A DNA stretch of 64,000 bases from Opitutaceae bacterium (GTDB taxonomy: Bacteria; Verrucomicrobiota; Verrucomicrobiia; Opitutales; Opitutaceae), in contig JAIXWY010000011.1 of assembly GCA_027490995.1 (NCBI GenBank), forward strand, positions 496,001 through 560,000, in the 5' to 3' direction. The notes below the pieces were generated by a model. That model was given only the letters and a program-made list of their open reading frames with translations, searched no databases and had not been told where the DNA came from. Made by a program: the position numbers and the translations under genes. This document shows, piece by piece, positions 8,044-19,803 of the stretch. The number at the start of each line of letters is the position of its first letter. The stretch's first letter is position 1.

Positions 8044-9606
8044 GTGACTGATGGCGTGAACACCCACTCTAAGGAACGAGCGGTGGACTTCGGTCTGCGC
8101 AGCGGGCTCGCGTGGTGGCTGACGGCCGCCGCCGTGCTTTTACTGGGCTTCGGGCTGCGCGTCGCGTTCTACTGGGAAGGATATGGTCACCCCGATGAGG
8201 CCATCACCGTTGAGGTCGTCGGACAGATGCGGAGCTCAGGGGACTGGGATACAAATTGGGCCAAGGCCCCGAATCTCCCGGCCGAGTTTCGCTATAATCA
8301 GTACAATTTTTCTTCGCACCTGTATGCCACTTACTTCTTCTACCGTTGCGTCAAGCTGATCCCCGGGACGGAGCAATTCCGCGGGCGCGAAGGCGGTTTC
8401 TGGGTCTACCGACTCTTCTCGGTCCTGATGGCGACGGCGGCGCTGGGACTAACGATCGGGCTGGCTCGGCGAGCAGGCGGGGGCGGCGTGGCCCTGCTGG
8501 CGGGCGGAGCCACGGCGGTCGCGGTGCAACTCGTGCAGGACGCGCACTACTCGCGTCCCGATGCGTTCGTCACCGCCCTCACGGTAGCCACGGTGGCGCT
8601 CTGCTGGCCCACCGAGCGACTGCGGTCCGCGGCGGTCGCCTGCGGGGCGTTCCTGCTTGGGGTGCTCGTGGCTTGCAAGGTCTCGATGCTTCTACTCGCT
8701 TGGCTACCTCTGGTCCCGTTGCTCGCCGCAGCGGAGAATGTCCGGCGCCGCCTCGTTGGCGGGGGGCTGGCGTTTCTTGCCCTAGTCGTCGGCTTCGCGT
8801 GCGGAGTACCAGGAGCGGTCACCCAGCCGGAGGTGTTTCTCCATGGTGTTTCGCAGCTCATGGGACAATACTCTGGGGTGCACCCGCCGCACAGTCACCT
8901 CGACGGCGGGATGGTCGCGGATTTCATGGCGGCCTATTACATTGGTACGATCGGCTGGGCGGGACTGCTGGGCGGACTGCTGGGCGTCGTACTGCTGGCA
9001 AAGCAACGCCGGTGGGCGGTGCTGCTCCTCCTCGCGGGGCCCGTGGTCTTGTTCGTTGGATATTTCGCGACCCGCGGGGTGTTCTTCGAACGCAACGTGA
9101 GTCACGTCGTGCCGCTCTTCCTCATCCTCGCCGCCATGGGGATGATGGAGGCAGCTGGGTGGGCGTCACGTCGGGTGCGAAGCGGACAAGTGGCATGGGC
9201 AGGACTCGGCCTGCTCCTCCTGACGCTGCCGGCGCTCCGGCATACGTGGCCGCTGGTCATGGTGGAGTATTCCGGAGTCGGCGCGACGCGCCACGCCGCA
9301 TTTGAGGCGGACCTCCGGAGTCGCCATCCCGGGGCCGAGTGGCGGGAGGTGGGACTGCTCGACGCGGATCCCCTAGTGGGGATGGCGACCGACCTCGCGG
9401 CCGGCGGCCGGTCGTTGCTGGTGCGAGTAACGGACTTCGGCGATGAGTGGACGGCGTCGAACCTGCGTTTGTTCGACACTCGGTTTGAGTCAAAGCTTGT
9501 AGCGGACTCGCCGAGCATATTTCAGGGACTGCCGGTCTGCACGCTCCATACCTACAACAGCGCCCGCAACCGCTACTTTCTTGTCACGGGGTTACGCGGT
9601 CGTTGA
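8044..9606 (+). CDS. Family 39-type glycosyltransferase, polytopic membrane protein
   Basis: A 520-aa membrane protein with a GTG start. A first transmembrane helix is followed at once by a periplasmic HPDEA motif, the acidic D-E signature of GT39/ArnT/PMT-type enzymes that use lipid-phosphate-linked sugars. About ten hydrophobic segments follow, then a C-terminal soluble region (~130 aa). It probably transfers a sugar to a lipid or protein on the outer face of the cytoplasmic membrane. It stands next to GDP-fucose synthesis genes, but they are on the other strand and a substrate link is only a guess. Confidence 0.78.
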   Translation: MTDGVNTHSKERAVDFGLRSGLAWWLTAAAVLLLGFGLRVAFYWEGYGHPDEAITVEVVGQMRSSGDWDTNWAKAPNLPAEFRYNQYNFSSHLYATYFFYRCVKLIPGTEQFRGREGGFWVYRLFSVLMATAALGLTIGLARRAGGGGVALLAGGATAVAVQLVQDAHYSRPDAFVTALTVATVALCWPTERLRSAAVACGAFLLGVLVACKVSMLLLAWLPLVPLLAAAENVRRRLVGGGLAFLALVVGFACGVPGAVTQPEVFLHGVSQLMGQYSGVHPPHSHLDGGMVADFMAAYYIGTIGWAGLLGGLLGVVLLAKQRRWAVLLLLAGPVVLFVGYFATRGVFFERNVSHVVPLFLILAAMGMMEAAGWASRRVRSGQVAWAGLGLLLLTLPALRHTWPLVMVEYSGVGATRHAAFEADLRSRHPGAEWREVGLLDADPLVGMATDLAAGGRSLLVRVTDFGDEWTASNLRLFDTRFESKLVADSPSIFQGLPVCTLHTYNSARNRYFLVTGLRGR

Positions 9607-9790
9607 CGGACCTTCGAGAAGGAAGTGACGCGCGGAGCGCGCTGGCCCGTGCAACCGAGAATTCGAGGCTTTGCCGGGTGCGTTACCATCGACGCGTCAG
9701 GGCTCGCAGTCCGCTGCCCGCGCTGTGGGCTCGGTGGCCGATTGCAGACGCCCCCGTTTCACCCTTGGCCTCTCCGTTATCAGCGACCCG

Positions 9791-10780
9791 TCAGTGTCGC
9801 CAGATTCCCGCCGCGCGCTCCCTTCGATAGGCGGCGACCGTTTCCGACAGCCCTTGCTCCAGCGGAATCCGAGCCCGCCAGCCGAGCCGCGTCAGGAGCG
9901 AGACGTCGAGGAGCTTGCGCGGTGCTCCGTCCGGACGCGCGGTATCCCAGACAATGCGGCCGCGATAGCCGACCGCCTCCGCCACGCGCTCCGTCAGTTC
10001 CCGGATCGTCAGGTCTACCCCACTGCCCACGTTCACCCAGTCCGGCGGCTCCGCCAAGCGCAGGAGAAAGATCCCGGCGTCCGCAAGATCGTCGACATGG
10101 AGAAACTCCCGCCGCGGTGCTCCCGTGCCCCACGCGCCTACTTCCGGGGCACCCGTTCGAGCCGCCTCATCGAAGCGCCGGATGAGGCCGGGGAGCACGT
10201 GCGAATCCTCCGCGTGGTAGTTATCGCCGGGACCATAAAGGTTCGTCGGCATCACCGAATGATAGAGGAGCCCGTGCTGCCGCCGACAGGCTTGGGCGAG
10301 CTTCAGGCCCGCGATCTTTGCGATCGCGTAGGCCTCATTGGTAGGCTCAAGCGGTCCGGTGAGCAACGAGTCCTCCGCCATCGGCTGCGGCGCCAGCCGC
10401 GGGTAAATGCACGAACTGCCGAGAAAGAGCAGCCGAGATACTCCCGCGCGCCGCGCGCCCTCGATCAGGTTCAGGGCAATCGCGAGGTTCTCCCGCAGAA
10501 ACTCTTCCGGCCGGGTCGCGTTTGCCTGAATCCCACCCACCCGCGCCGCCGCCACAATCATGGTCTGGGGCCGGACGTCCGCGAGAAAACGATCCACCGC
10601 TGCTCGGTCCGTCAAATCCAAGCCATCGCGCCGGGAGCGGACCACGACGTCGGCGTCGGGCTCACGCGCGAGGCGGCGAACAAACGCCGCTCCGACCATT
10701 CCGGTGTGCCCAGCCACGAACACGCGCCCCATCGGAGCGCGGGAAAGCGCGGTCGTCGCCGGATGCCCCAGTCCCTCCAT
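9791..10780 (-). CDS. fcl: GDP-L-fucose synthase
   Basis: A 329-aa short-chain dehydrogenase/reductase of extended type that converts GDP-4-keto-6-deoxymannose to GDP-L-fucose (epimerase and reductase in one). Evidence: the N-terminal VAGHTGMVG nucleotide-binding loop, the AARVGGIQAN segment, SSCIYP and the YAIAK catalytic Tyr/Lys pair, all typical of Fcl/WcaG. The ATG at 10780 starts 3 nt after the gmd stop; a second ATG at 10732 sits right before the Rossmann fold, so the N terminus may be 16 residues shorter. It forms an operon with the upstream gmd. Confidence 0.93.
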   Translation of the reverse strand: MEGLGHPATTALSRAPMGRVFVAGHTGMVGAAFVRRLAREPDADVVVRSRRDGLDLTDRAAVDRFLADVRPQTMIVAAARVGGIQANATRPEEFLRENLAIALNLIEGARRAGVSRLLFLGSSCIYPRLAPQPMAEDSLLTGPLEPTNEAYAIAKIAGLKLAQACRRQHGLLYHSVMPTNLYGPGDNYHAEDSHVLPGLIRRFDEAARTGAPEVGAWGTGAPRREFLHVDDLADAGIFLLRLAEPPDWVNVGSGVDLTIRELTERVAEAVGYRGRIVWDTARPDGAPRKLLDVSLLTRLGWRARIPLEQGLSETVAAYRRERAAGIWRH

Positions 10781-10783
10781 GGG

Positions 10784-11800
10784 TCAGGGCGGCGGCAGGC
10801 GCGCGATCTGCGCCTCGCGCTTCGCCAATTCCAGATCGGCCTCGACCATTAACCGGACCAGTTCCTTGAAACGGACCCGAGGCTCCCAGCCCAGTCGCTG
10901 CCGCGCCTTGGTCGCATCACCGATCAGCAGATCGACCTCCGCCGGCCGCTCATACCGTTTGTCGTGCTGAACGTACCGCTCCCAGTCCAAGCCGAGCAGC
11001 GCGAATGCCTCCACGCAGAACTCCCGCACGCTGTGGGTCTCATTCGTCGCCACGACGTAGTCGTCGGGCGCGTCCTGCTGGAGCATCAGCCACATCACCT
11101 CGACGTACTCCTTGGCGTAACCCCAGTCGCGCTGCGCATCGAGGTTGCCGAGGTAAAGCGCGTCCTGCAGACCCACTTTGATGCGCGTCGCTGCGCGAGT
11201 GATCTTACGAGTAACAAAGGTCTCTCCGCGGCGTGGGCTCTCGTGATTAAAGAGGATTCCGTTACTCGCGTGCAGTCCGTAGCTTTCCCGGTAGTTCACG
11301 GTCAACCAATGCGCGTACACTTTCGCGCAACCGTACGGCGACCGCGGCCAGAAGGGCGTCCGCTCAGTCTGCGGCACCTCCTGGACCTTGCCGAACATCT
11401 CCGAAGACGACGCCTGATAAAAGCGCACTTTCTTCATCAGCCCAGCCTCGCGGATCGCCTCCAGGATGCGCTGCACGCCGAGGCCATCGACGTCACCGGT
11501 GTACTCCGGAATATCAAACGACACGCGGACATGCGACTGCGCGCCGAGGTTATAGACCTCGTCCGGCTGCAACTCATAAAGGAGCTTCACCATCTGCACG
11601 GAGTCGGCGAGGTCTCCATAGTGCAGGAAAAGTCGCACGCCGTTCACATGCGGATCGCGGTACAGGTGATCGATCCGCGCGGTGTTGAAGGTCGAGGCGC
11701 GACGGATCACCCCGTGCACTTCGTAGCCTTTCTCAAGCAGCAGCTCCGCCAGGTACGATCCGTCCTGACCCGTGATGCCGGTGATCAAGGCCTTCTTCAT
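10784..11800 (-). CDS. gmd: GDP-mannose 4,6-dehydratase
   Basis: A 338-aa enzyme, the first step from GDP-mannose to GDP-L-fucose. It starts with the Rossmann loop [16 protein letters not shown] and contains the RRAST segment, SSEMFG and the catalytic SPYGCAK Tyr/Lys motif, as expected for Gmd. It is somewhat shorter than the E. coli protein (about 370 aa). It is immediately upstream of fcl on the same strand, so the pair makes GDP-fucose for surface polysaccharides or glycoconjugates. Confidence 0.95.
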   Translation of the reverse strand: MKKALITGITGQDGSYLAELLLEKGYEVHGVIRRASTFNTARIDHLYRDPHVNGVRLFLHYGDLADSVQMVKLLYELQPDEVYNLGAQSHVRVSFDIPEYTGDVDGLGVQRILEAIREAGLMKKVRFYQASSSEMFGKVQEVPQTERTPFWPRSPYGCAKVYAHWLTVNYRESYGLHASNGILFNHESPRRGETFVTRKITRAATRIKVGLQDALYLGNLDAQRDWGYAKEYVEVMWLMLQQDAPDDYVVATNETHSVREFCVEAFALLGLDWERYVQHDKRYERPAEVDLLIGDATKARQRLGWEPRVRFKELVRLMVEADLELAKREAQIARLPPP

Positions 11801-11913
11801 GGGTTGCTGTCGTCAAGAATGGCCGGCTTCCATCGTGCCGGCAAGCCCACAGACCTCCACGCTTGCACCCAAAGGGCGTTGCGGCGGCGCCGGAGGTTGT
11901 CACGCTGCTCGCC

Positions 11914-12443
11914 ATGGAGGTCACGCTGCTCGCCGCCCAATCGATCGATGGATTCATCACCCGTCACTTCGAGCCCGGCACCGCGTTCACGTCACCCGAG
12001 GATCAGCGGCACTTCAAAGCCGCCCTACGCACGTGCGATGCATCGATCATGGGCGGCGAAACGTACCGGGTCTCGCGCGACACGATTCGGGCGCACGTCG
12101 CGTCTCCGCGGCGGCGCGTCGTGTTGACGCGCACCCCGGAGCGCTTTGCCGACGATGTCGTCCCGGAGCGGCTTGAATTCACGACGGAGGATCCCGAGCG
12201 ACTCGTGGTCCGTCTCCGCGAGCTTGGCCATCGGCGCTGCGCCCTGCTGGGCGGCGCCCAGATTCACCGCTTGTTCCTTGAGCGCGGACTCGTCGACTTA
12301 ATCGAAGTCACGCTCGAGCCGCGGGTGTTCGGCACGGGCACGCCCCTCGTCGGCGGTCCCGTCGATCTGCGGCTACGCCTGCTGGGTTGCGCGCCGCTCG
12401 AGTCGAGCGACACGCTCCTCGCCCGCTACCAAGTTCTGCGGTC

Positions 12444-12447
<4 letters not shown>
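11914..12447 (+). CDS. RibD C-terminal / dihydrofolate-reductase-like protein
   Basis: A 177-aa protein with the fold of the RibD reductase domain. The N terminus MEVTLLAAQSIDGFI and the later MGGETYR and GGAQIH segments are typical of NADPH-binding DHFR/RibD-like enzymes. ATG 11914 is preferred over the upstream start at 11863 because it begins exactly at the conserved strand. A true riboflavin role is not implied, since no deaminase domain is attached. Its end overlaps the convergent deaD gene by 4 nt. Confidence 0.75.
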
Positions 12448-14207
<1,760 letters not shown>

Positions 14208-14318
14208 GGATAGACCATGCGCGGCAATCGACGCGGGACGAGCGCAATCTTTATGCGCGAGGTTCTCGCTCGGTTCGCTTTGTCTCGCTTTTCCGGCGGA
14301 TTGCGACGCACTGCGGAG

Positions 14319-15608
14319 ATGCCGTTTTCGCAGCTTGGCTTGCATTCTAGTCTGGTTCGTGGCGTCCAAGCCATGGGCTACGCCGATCCCACGCCCATCC
14401 AACTCCGTGCGATTCCAATCGTGCTCTCCGGTCGCGATCTGATCGCCTCGGCCCAGACCGGCACCGGCAAGACTGCGGCCTTCGCCCTGCCCGTGCTGAA
14501 TCGCCTCGGGCCGCACAAGGTCGGCTCACCGCGGGTCCTCGTCCTCGAACCCACGCGCGAGCTCGCCGCCCAAGTGGAGACGTCATTCCGCGACTTGGGG
14601 CGCTTTACCGATCTCCGCGCGACCGTGCTGCACGGAGGCGTGGGCTACGGGCGCCAGCGCAGCGACCTGCGCGCGGGTGCCGATATCGTCGTGGCGACGG
14701 TCGGCCGCCTGCTCGACTTTCTCAAGGAACGCACCCTCCGTCTCGACGATATCGAGGTGCTCATTCTCGATGAGGTCGACCGCATGCTCGACATGGGTTT
14801 CATCAACGACGTCAAGCGGATCGTCGAGATGTGCCCGAAGCAGCGCCAGACCCTCTTTTTCTCCGCCACCGTTCCTCCGGAGATCGAGGCCGTCGCGCGC
14901 TTCGCGCTTCGGGATCCTGCCCGCGTGGAAATTGGAGCAGCACGCTCGGTCAATGAGTCGGTTAAGCACGCCCTCTACCCCGTGCGCCAAGAGCAGAAGT
15001 TTGATCTGCTGGTCGCGTTGCTCGAGCGCACCGACTTCCAAAGTGTGATCATCTTCTCCCGCACGAAGCACGGCGCGGACCGCATCGCCCGCAAGCTCAA
15101 GGCGGCCAACCACTCCGTGGCGGTGCTCCACGCCAACCGCTCCCAGAATCAACGCATCGAGGCGTTGGCCGGGTTCAAGGCCGGACGCTACGAGATCATG
15201 GTCGCGACCGACATCGCCGCCCGCGGAATTGACGTCGCGGGTGTCTCGCACGTGATCAACTACGACGTGCCGGAGAATCCCGAGGACTACGTGCACCGCA
15301 TCGGTCGCACGGGTCGCGCGATGGCCGTGGGCGATGCCTTCACGCTCGCCGAGCCCGAGAACGCCAGCGATGTCCGCGACATCGAGCGATTCATCGGTCA
15401 GCGCATCCCGCAGCTCTCCCTCGATGGATTCCCGTACCTGGGATCGAGCGCACCGACGATCGATACCCAGCGACCGGGCCCCAAGGCTCCTCGTCAGCAG
15501 CGCGGCGGCCACCACGGACAAAACCGTGGTCATCGGCCAACCAGCGGTGGCGGCGGTGGCGGTGGCGGTCGGCCCGGCTTCCGCGGCGGTTTCCGCGGTC
15601 GCCGCTAA
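14319..15608 (+). CDS. rhlE: DEAD-box RNA helicase, RhlE type
   Basis: A 429-aa RNA helicase starting at ATG 14319 (MPFSQLGL). Motifs: Q-motif, AQTGTGKTAAF, PTREL, DEVD in place of DEAD (LILDEVDRMLDMGF), SAT, and HRIGRTGRA. The C-terminal tail (~60 aa) is Arg/Gly/His-rich with an eight-Gly run, the usual unstructured RNA-binding tail of RhlE-like proteins. The frame stays open upstream to 14217, but those residues do not match the family. It is divergent from deaD with about 110 bp between them, and convergent with purM (4-nt overlap). Confidence 0.9.
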   Translation: MPFSQLGLHSSLVRGVQAMGYADPTPIQLRAIPIVLSGRDLIASAQTGTGKTAAFALPVLNRLGPHKVGSPRVLVLEPTRELAAQVETSFRDLGRFTDLRATVLHGGVGYGRQRSDLRAGADIVVATVGRLLDFLKERTLRLDDIEVLILDEVDRMLDMGFINDVKRIVEMCPKQRQTLFFSATVPPEIEAVARFALRDPARVEIGAARSVNESVKHALYPVRQEQKFDLLVALLERTDFQSVIIFSRTKHGADRIARKLKAANHSVAVLHANRSQNQRIEALAGFKAGRYEIMVATDIAARGIDVAGVSHVINYDVPENPEDYVHRIGRTGRAMAVGDAFTLAEPENASDVRDIERFIGQRIPQLSLDGFPYLGSSAPTIDTQRPGPKAPRQQRGGHHGQNRGHRPTSGGGGGGGGRPGFRGGFRGRR

Positions 15609-16711
15609 CGCACCTGCAGGGTGTCACCCTCGAACGCGAGTCCGAGGGAGGGAACGACCACGGCCTTGCGATCGCCCTCGCGGCGCACGGTACCGGCGAT
15701 CCATGCCTCGTGACCAGCTTCCTCGGCCGCTGCCACCACCGCCGGCGCGGCGGCCGCGGGGACATAGGCGGCGAATCCCACGCCCATATTGAAGGTCGCA
15801 TAGGCCTCGCGCAGCGAAACCGGTCCGGACTCCATGATAAACCGGAACAGGGCCGGGATTCCACGCGGTGTGTGAATCTCGTAGACCCACGGATCCTCGG
15901 GACGCATGAGCTTGCGCCATCCGTGACCCGTGACGTGAGCGAGATAATGGAGCGGCAGACCGCGCTCGAGGCAGAGCCGAACGAAACGGACGTAGATCAC
16001 CGACGGCGCCAGCAACGCCTCACCGTAGGTCCGCCCGTCCCCGTGTCCAATCGGCGTATGATATCCGCGCGGCAGTCGCTCGGCGATCAAGCGACACAGC
16101 GAAAGACCGTTGGTCTGCACACCCGATGACGCGAGAAACACGATCGCATCTCCCTCCTTCACCTCGCTCGCAATGCGTCGCGACTTGGGCGCAATACGTC
16201 CCACCGCAGAACCGGCGAGCACGATGGTCTCGGGATTCACGACCCCCTTCAGCGTCGGCGTCTCACCGCCGCCCCAGACGGCTCCGGACTGGCGGCAGCC
16301 CTCGGCGAACCCATCGACCAGCAGCTGCATCCGCTCCGCATCGGCGAACCAGCCGGAGTCGCCCACGGCAGCGTGCATCGCCACGGAGACCGGCAACGCT
16401 CCGCACGTGATCAGATCGTTGACGATGGTCGCGACGGTATCGATCGCGATCTCGCGGTAGCAGCACCGGCCGCCCTCGCGCCGAAACGCGTCGGCCACGA
16501 GGTTTTTCGTGCCCAACCCCTCCTCGACGTGCGCGAGGAAATGATCCTCGCCCTCGAGCAAATAGGCGCTCTCGCCCCGGGTCGAGGCCGGCTCGCGGTA
16601 GCCGTGCGCGGTGAGCTCGCCGGCGGTCGTTCGGGCGGCGCGCTGGCACGCCCGCTTGAACGCGTCGAGCTGGTCGTAGCGAACGCCGGAGGACTCGTAG
16701 TTGAGGCTCAT
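15605..16711 (-). CDS. purM: Phosphoribosylformylglycinamidine cyclo-ligase (AIR synthase family)
   Basis: A 368-aa PurM-like ATP-grasp-unrelated synthase that closes the imidazole ring to give AIR in purine synthesis. The N-terminal GVRY-DQLDAFK region, the IVNDLITCGALPVSV segment, GGETPTLKGVV and GLSLCR / HVTGHGW motifs fit the AIR-synthase family. Its start overlaps the purF stop by one base (TGATG), and the pairing with purF supports the purine role. It is divergent from textbook PurM in several segments, so an AIR-synthase-related protein of other function is possible. Confidence 0.8.
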   Translation of the reverse strand: MSLNYESSGVRYDQLDAFKRACQRAARTTAGELTAHGYREPASTRGESAYLLEGEDHFLAHVEEGLGTKNLVADAFRREGGRCCYREIAIDTVATIVNDLITCGALPVSVAMHAAVGDSGWFADAERMQLLVDGFAEGCRQSGAVWGGGETPTLKGVVNPETIVLAGSAVGRIAPKSRRIASEVKEGDAIVFLASSGVQTNGLSLCRLIAERLPRGYHTPIGHGDGRTYGEALLAPSVIYVRFVRLCLERGLPLHYLAHVTGHGWRKLMRPEDPWVYEIHTPRGIPALFRFIMESGPVSLREAYATFNMGVGFAAYVPAAAAPAVVAAAEEAGHEAWIAGTVRREGDRKAVVVPSLGLAFEGDTLQVR

Positions 16712-18627
16712 CAGTAGGACCGTCCCTCGTTCCGCTCGTAGTAGTTCACGTAGGCTTGATTGACCACGCGGTAGCCGCCCGGCGTCGGATAGTTGCCGGT
16801 GAAGTACCAGTCGCCCGAACTGCCCGGTACCGCCGCATGTAGATTCTCAATGGTCTGGAAGAGGATCCGGATCTCGCCCTTCCACTCTGTGTCCTTGGGA
16901 CGCACCAACTCGGTGATCCGCGCCGCGATCTCGTCGTCGGAAAACGGGGCGTAAATGCGCCGCACGTGGTTCTCCAGTGCCGCGCCCGCTGGGCGCTCAA
17001 CCTCGGCTCGGCACGCTCGGTAGGTTTCCTCCAACACCTCGTTCATTCCCCGCTCCTTCAGGAGCGATACCGCCGCCTCAAAGGCGATGAACTTCCCGAG
17101 TTCCGACATGTCGATGCCGTAGCAGTCAGGATAGCGAATCTGCGGGGCTGTCGACACGATGACGATCCGCCGGGGCTGGAGCCGGGTGAGGATGCGCAGG
17201 ATCGACCGGCGCAGCGTGGTGCCCCGGACAATGGAATCATCGACGCAGACGAGATTGTCATTCGGCTGCACCGAGCCGTACGTGATGTCGTAGACGTGGC
17301 TCGCGAGCTGATTGCGGAAGTTCTCTTGGCCGATGAAGGTGCGAATCTTGACGTCTTTGCTCACGACCTTTTCGCCGCGCGGCCAATTGCGCAGAATCAG
17401 CTCGTCGAGCAGCACATCGGTCAGCGTCCCAGACCGACTGGCCTCCAGAATTGCATCTTTCACTTCGCTGCGGCGCCGCTCGCGGAGCGCCGACATGAGG
17501 CCGTAGTAAGCGGTCTCGGCAGTGTTAGGGATAAAGCTAAAAACGGTCCGATCCCAGTCATGCTCCACCGCCTGCAAGACCTGCGTCGACAACCGGGCAC
17601 CGAGCGCCTTGCGTTCCTGGTAGATGTCGACGTCGTTTCCGCGCGAGAAATAGATCCGCTCAAAGGAGCAACTCGCCCTCGGCAACGCCTCGGTGAATCG
17701 GGTCGAGCGCACTTCGCCGCGACGCTTGATCCAGATCACATGACCCGGCTCGACCTCGCGCACTTGGTCGACGCTGAGGTCGAATGACGTCATCAGCGGG
17801 GCGCGCTCGGACGCAAACGCGACCACCTCATCGTTCTGAAAGTAGAAGCAGGGCCGAATCCCGGCAGGGTCCCGCGCCACGAACGAGTCTCCGTTGCCTA
17901 CCATTCCCACCAGCGCGTATCCGCCATCCCACTTCTTGGAGGCGCGAGTGATTACCCGCCCCAAATCAAGTTGCTCGCTGATTTCGCGAGAAATCTCCGC
18001 TCCGCCGAGCCCTCGGGCGCGCAGCGTGCGGTAAAGCTCCTCGTGTTCCTCGTCGAGGAAGTAACCAATCTTCTCCAGGAGGGCCTGCGTATCGGTCGCG
18101 AAGATCGGATGCTGACCCATGGCAGTCAGCGAAGCGTTGAGCTCCGCTGTGTTCGTCATATTGAAGTTTCCCGCGAGGGCCAGATTGCGAGTGGGCCAAG
18201 GAGAGCGCCGGAAGAACGGATGGCAGGAGCTGAGGTTATACCCGCCGCTGGTTCCGTAGCGAAGGTGCCCCATCAGCACCTCGCCACCGAAGTCAAAGTG
18301 ACGCTTCACCGTCTCCGGAAACTCCGGATGAATCACACCCGTCGCAAGGTTCTCCTGATACTGCTGCAGCAGTGCCTTGAAGATCTTGTCGAGCGGGTTG
18401 GCCTTCACCTGCCGTTCCCGGAAGAGATAGGGCTCACCCGCCGGAACATCCAGCTTCACGCACGCCACCCCGGCACCATCCTGACCGCGATTGTGCTGCT
18501 TCTCCATCAGGAGAAAAAGCTTCGAGAAACCCCAGAGCGGGGTGCCGTACTTCTCCTGATAGTAGGACAGCGGCTTGAGCAGCCGAACCAGCGCGATACC
18601 GCACTCGTGGCGGAGCGAGTCACTCAT
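16711..18627 (-). CDS. purF: Amidophosphoribosyltransferase, long Bacteroidetes-type
   Basis: A 638-aa enzyme for the first committed step of purine synthesis (PRPP + glutamine to phosphoribosylamine). The sequence MSDSLRHE-C-GIALVR places the catalytic N-terminal Cys at residue 9 after a short propeptide. The PRPP-binding loop VDDSIVRGTT is intact. It is about 130-170 residues longer than E. coli/B. subtilis PurF, with extra segments in both the glutaminase and transferase halves, the form I associate with Bacteroidetes. ATG 18627 is chosen over 18642. It forms an operon with purM. Confidence 0.92.
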   Translation of the reverse strand: MSDSLRHECGIALVRLLKPLSYYQEKYGTPLWGFSKLFLLMEKQHNRGQDGAGVACVKLDVPAGEPYLFRERQVKANPLDKIFKALLQQYQENLATGVIHPEFPETVKRHFDFGGEVLMGHLRYGTSGGYNLSSCHPFFRRSPWPTRNLALAGNFNMTNTAELNASLTAMGQHPIFATDTQALLEKIGYFLDEEHEELYRTLRARGLGGAEISREISEQLDLGRVITRASKKWDGGYALVGMVGNGDSFVARDPAGIRPCFYFQNDEVVAFASERAPLMTSFDLSVDQVREVEPGHVIWIKRRGEVRSTRFTEALPRASCSFERIYFSRGNDVDIYQERKALGARLSTQVLQAVEHDWDRTVFSFIPNTAETAYYGLMSALRERRRSEVKDAILEASRSGTLTDVLLDELILRNWPRGEKVVSKDVKIRTFIGQENFRNQLASHVYDITYGSVQPNDNLVCVDDSIVRGTTLRRSILRILTRLQPRRIVIVSTAPQIRYPDCYGIDMSELGKFIAFEAAVSLLKERGMNEVLEETYRACRAEVERPAGAALENHVRRIYAPFSDDEIAARITELVRPKDTEWKGEIRILFQTIENLHAAVPGSSGDWYFTGNYPTPGGYRVVNQAYVNYYERNEGRSY

Positions 18628-18784
18628 GGTGTGAAAATCCAAACGCGGGACCGGCCGCGCAGGAACCCCGTCCGCCGCAGCGGGAGGCCCGGAAAGCGGC
18701 GTGGGAGGAGTTGCGGCACAGGCCGGAGACGGAGGTTTTCAAAGCCGTTGAAAGCGAATGATGACGGGCCGATCCGGAATCCGG

Positions 18785-19756
18785 TCAAGGGGTTTTTCCA
18801 GACTCCCGCACCTTCCCCCGCGATCCGCGGCCCCGGGGATGGAAGCGCGCATGCTCGTCCAAGAGACGATTCGCGGCCACCGCAGTGTAGATCTCGGTCG
18901 TGCCGAGATTGGCGTGACCGAGCATTTCCTGAATTGACCGGAGGTCGGCGCCTCCGGAAAGCAGGTGCGTCGCGAAGGAATGCCGCAGCATGTGGGGCTT
19001 CACCGGTCGCCTGATGCCGGCCCTTTGCGCATACTGCCGCACCAGCAGCCAGAGCGTCACACGCGAGAGCGCCGCGCCACGCTCGCTCAGGAACAGCACA
19101 TCCCCCGTCCTGCCGCTCCGCACCAGCCGCGGGCGTCCCGCCTCGAGGTAACGGACCAGCGCCGCCACGGCGCGACGACCCAACGGGACGAGTCGTTCCT
19201 TCGAGCCTTTGCCAAAGACGCGCAGGAATCCCTGTTCCAGATCGACGTTGGCCACCGTGAGAGACGCGAGCTCGGACACCCGCAGGCCGCTCGAGTAGAA
19301 GACCTCCAGGAGGGCCCGATCACGCAGCGCGCGCTCACCGCCGCCCGTCGGTGCCGCGAGCAACCGTTCCACCTCCTCAATGCTGAGCGTACCCGGCAGA
19401 CGGCGCGCGTGCCGCGCGCCCACGAGCAGGGCGGAGGGATCCTCGTCGCGCTTCCGCTCCCGCACGAGGTGCCGAAAAAAGGTACGTAGCGCCGCCAACT
19501 TGCGCGCCACGCTGGCCGAGGCTTGCCCCGCGTCGCTCAGCGCATGCACCCAGCTCGCCAGGTCATCTCCGCTCACGTCGGCCCAGCCCGCGCGCGCACG
19601 GGTGGCCGAAAGCCAACGCGCGCACTGATCGAGATCCCGCTGGTACGCTGCACACGTATGGCGCGAAAGCCCACGCTCCAGTTCGAGGAACGCGACGAAC
19701 TCATTTACGTCACCGGAGAAGTTCTCCGGTGCCCGGCTGGAGTCATCCCGCTTCAT
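18785..19756 (-). CDS. xerD: Tyrosine recombinase, XerC/XerD type
   Basis: A 323-aa site-specific recombinase. The N-terminal SAM-like core-binding domain (FVAFLELERGLSRHTCAAYQRDL) is followed by the catalytic domain with the complete residue set: Arg in SSGLRVSEL, Lys in GKGSKERLVPL, HMLRHSFATH (His and Arg), the LGH His and the Tyr of TTEIYT. Length and motifs fit chromosome-dimer-resolving Xer proteins, not integrases, and no phage genes are nearby. XerC versus XerD cannot be decided here. Confidence 0.85.
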   Translation of the reverse strand: MKRDDSSRAPENFSGDVNEFVAFLELERGLSRHTCAAYQRDLDQCARWLSATRARAGWADVSGDDLASWVHALSDAGQASASVARKLAALRTFFRHLVRERKRDEDPSALLVGARHARRLPGTLSIEEVERLLAAPTGGGERALRDRALLEVFYSSGLRVSELASLTVANVDLEQGFLRVFGKGSKERLVPLGRRAVAALVRYLEAGRPRLVRSGRTGDVLFLSERGAALSRVTLWLLVRQYAQRAGIRRPVKPHMLRHSFATHLLSGGADLRSIQEMLGHANLGTTEIYTAVAANRLLDEHARFHPRGRGSRGKVRESGKTP

Positions 19757-19803
19757 CGACCGGAGGACGCAACGGTTGCCCTCATCTCGGTCGCTCGGAG
19801 CGC

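Noticed and set aside
7618-8063. Overlapping small frames on both strands of the 416-bp gap
   Set aside because: Low-complexity Arg/Pro/Gly translations, no start context, and mutual overlap; treated as non-coding.
9671-10852. Long plus-strand frame (393 codons)
   Set aside because: Antisense to fcl and gmd, with the Arg-rich composition of a shadow frame; the minus-strand genes are clearly real.
10964-12127. Plus-strand frame of 387 codons
   Set aside because: Antisense to gmd, and its end only covers part of the RibD-like gene in another frame.
15540-15608. GGC/GGT-rich repeat resembling a tandem repeat
   Set aside because: It encodes the Gly/Arg tail of the RhlE-type helicase and is not an independent repeat.
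18785-19756. Tyrosine recombinase as evidence for an integrated element
   Set aside because: No phage, plasmid or att-like repeats nearby; its length and motifs fit the housekeeping Xer type.
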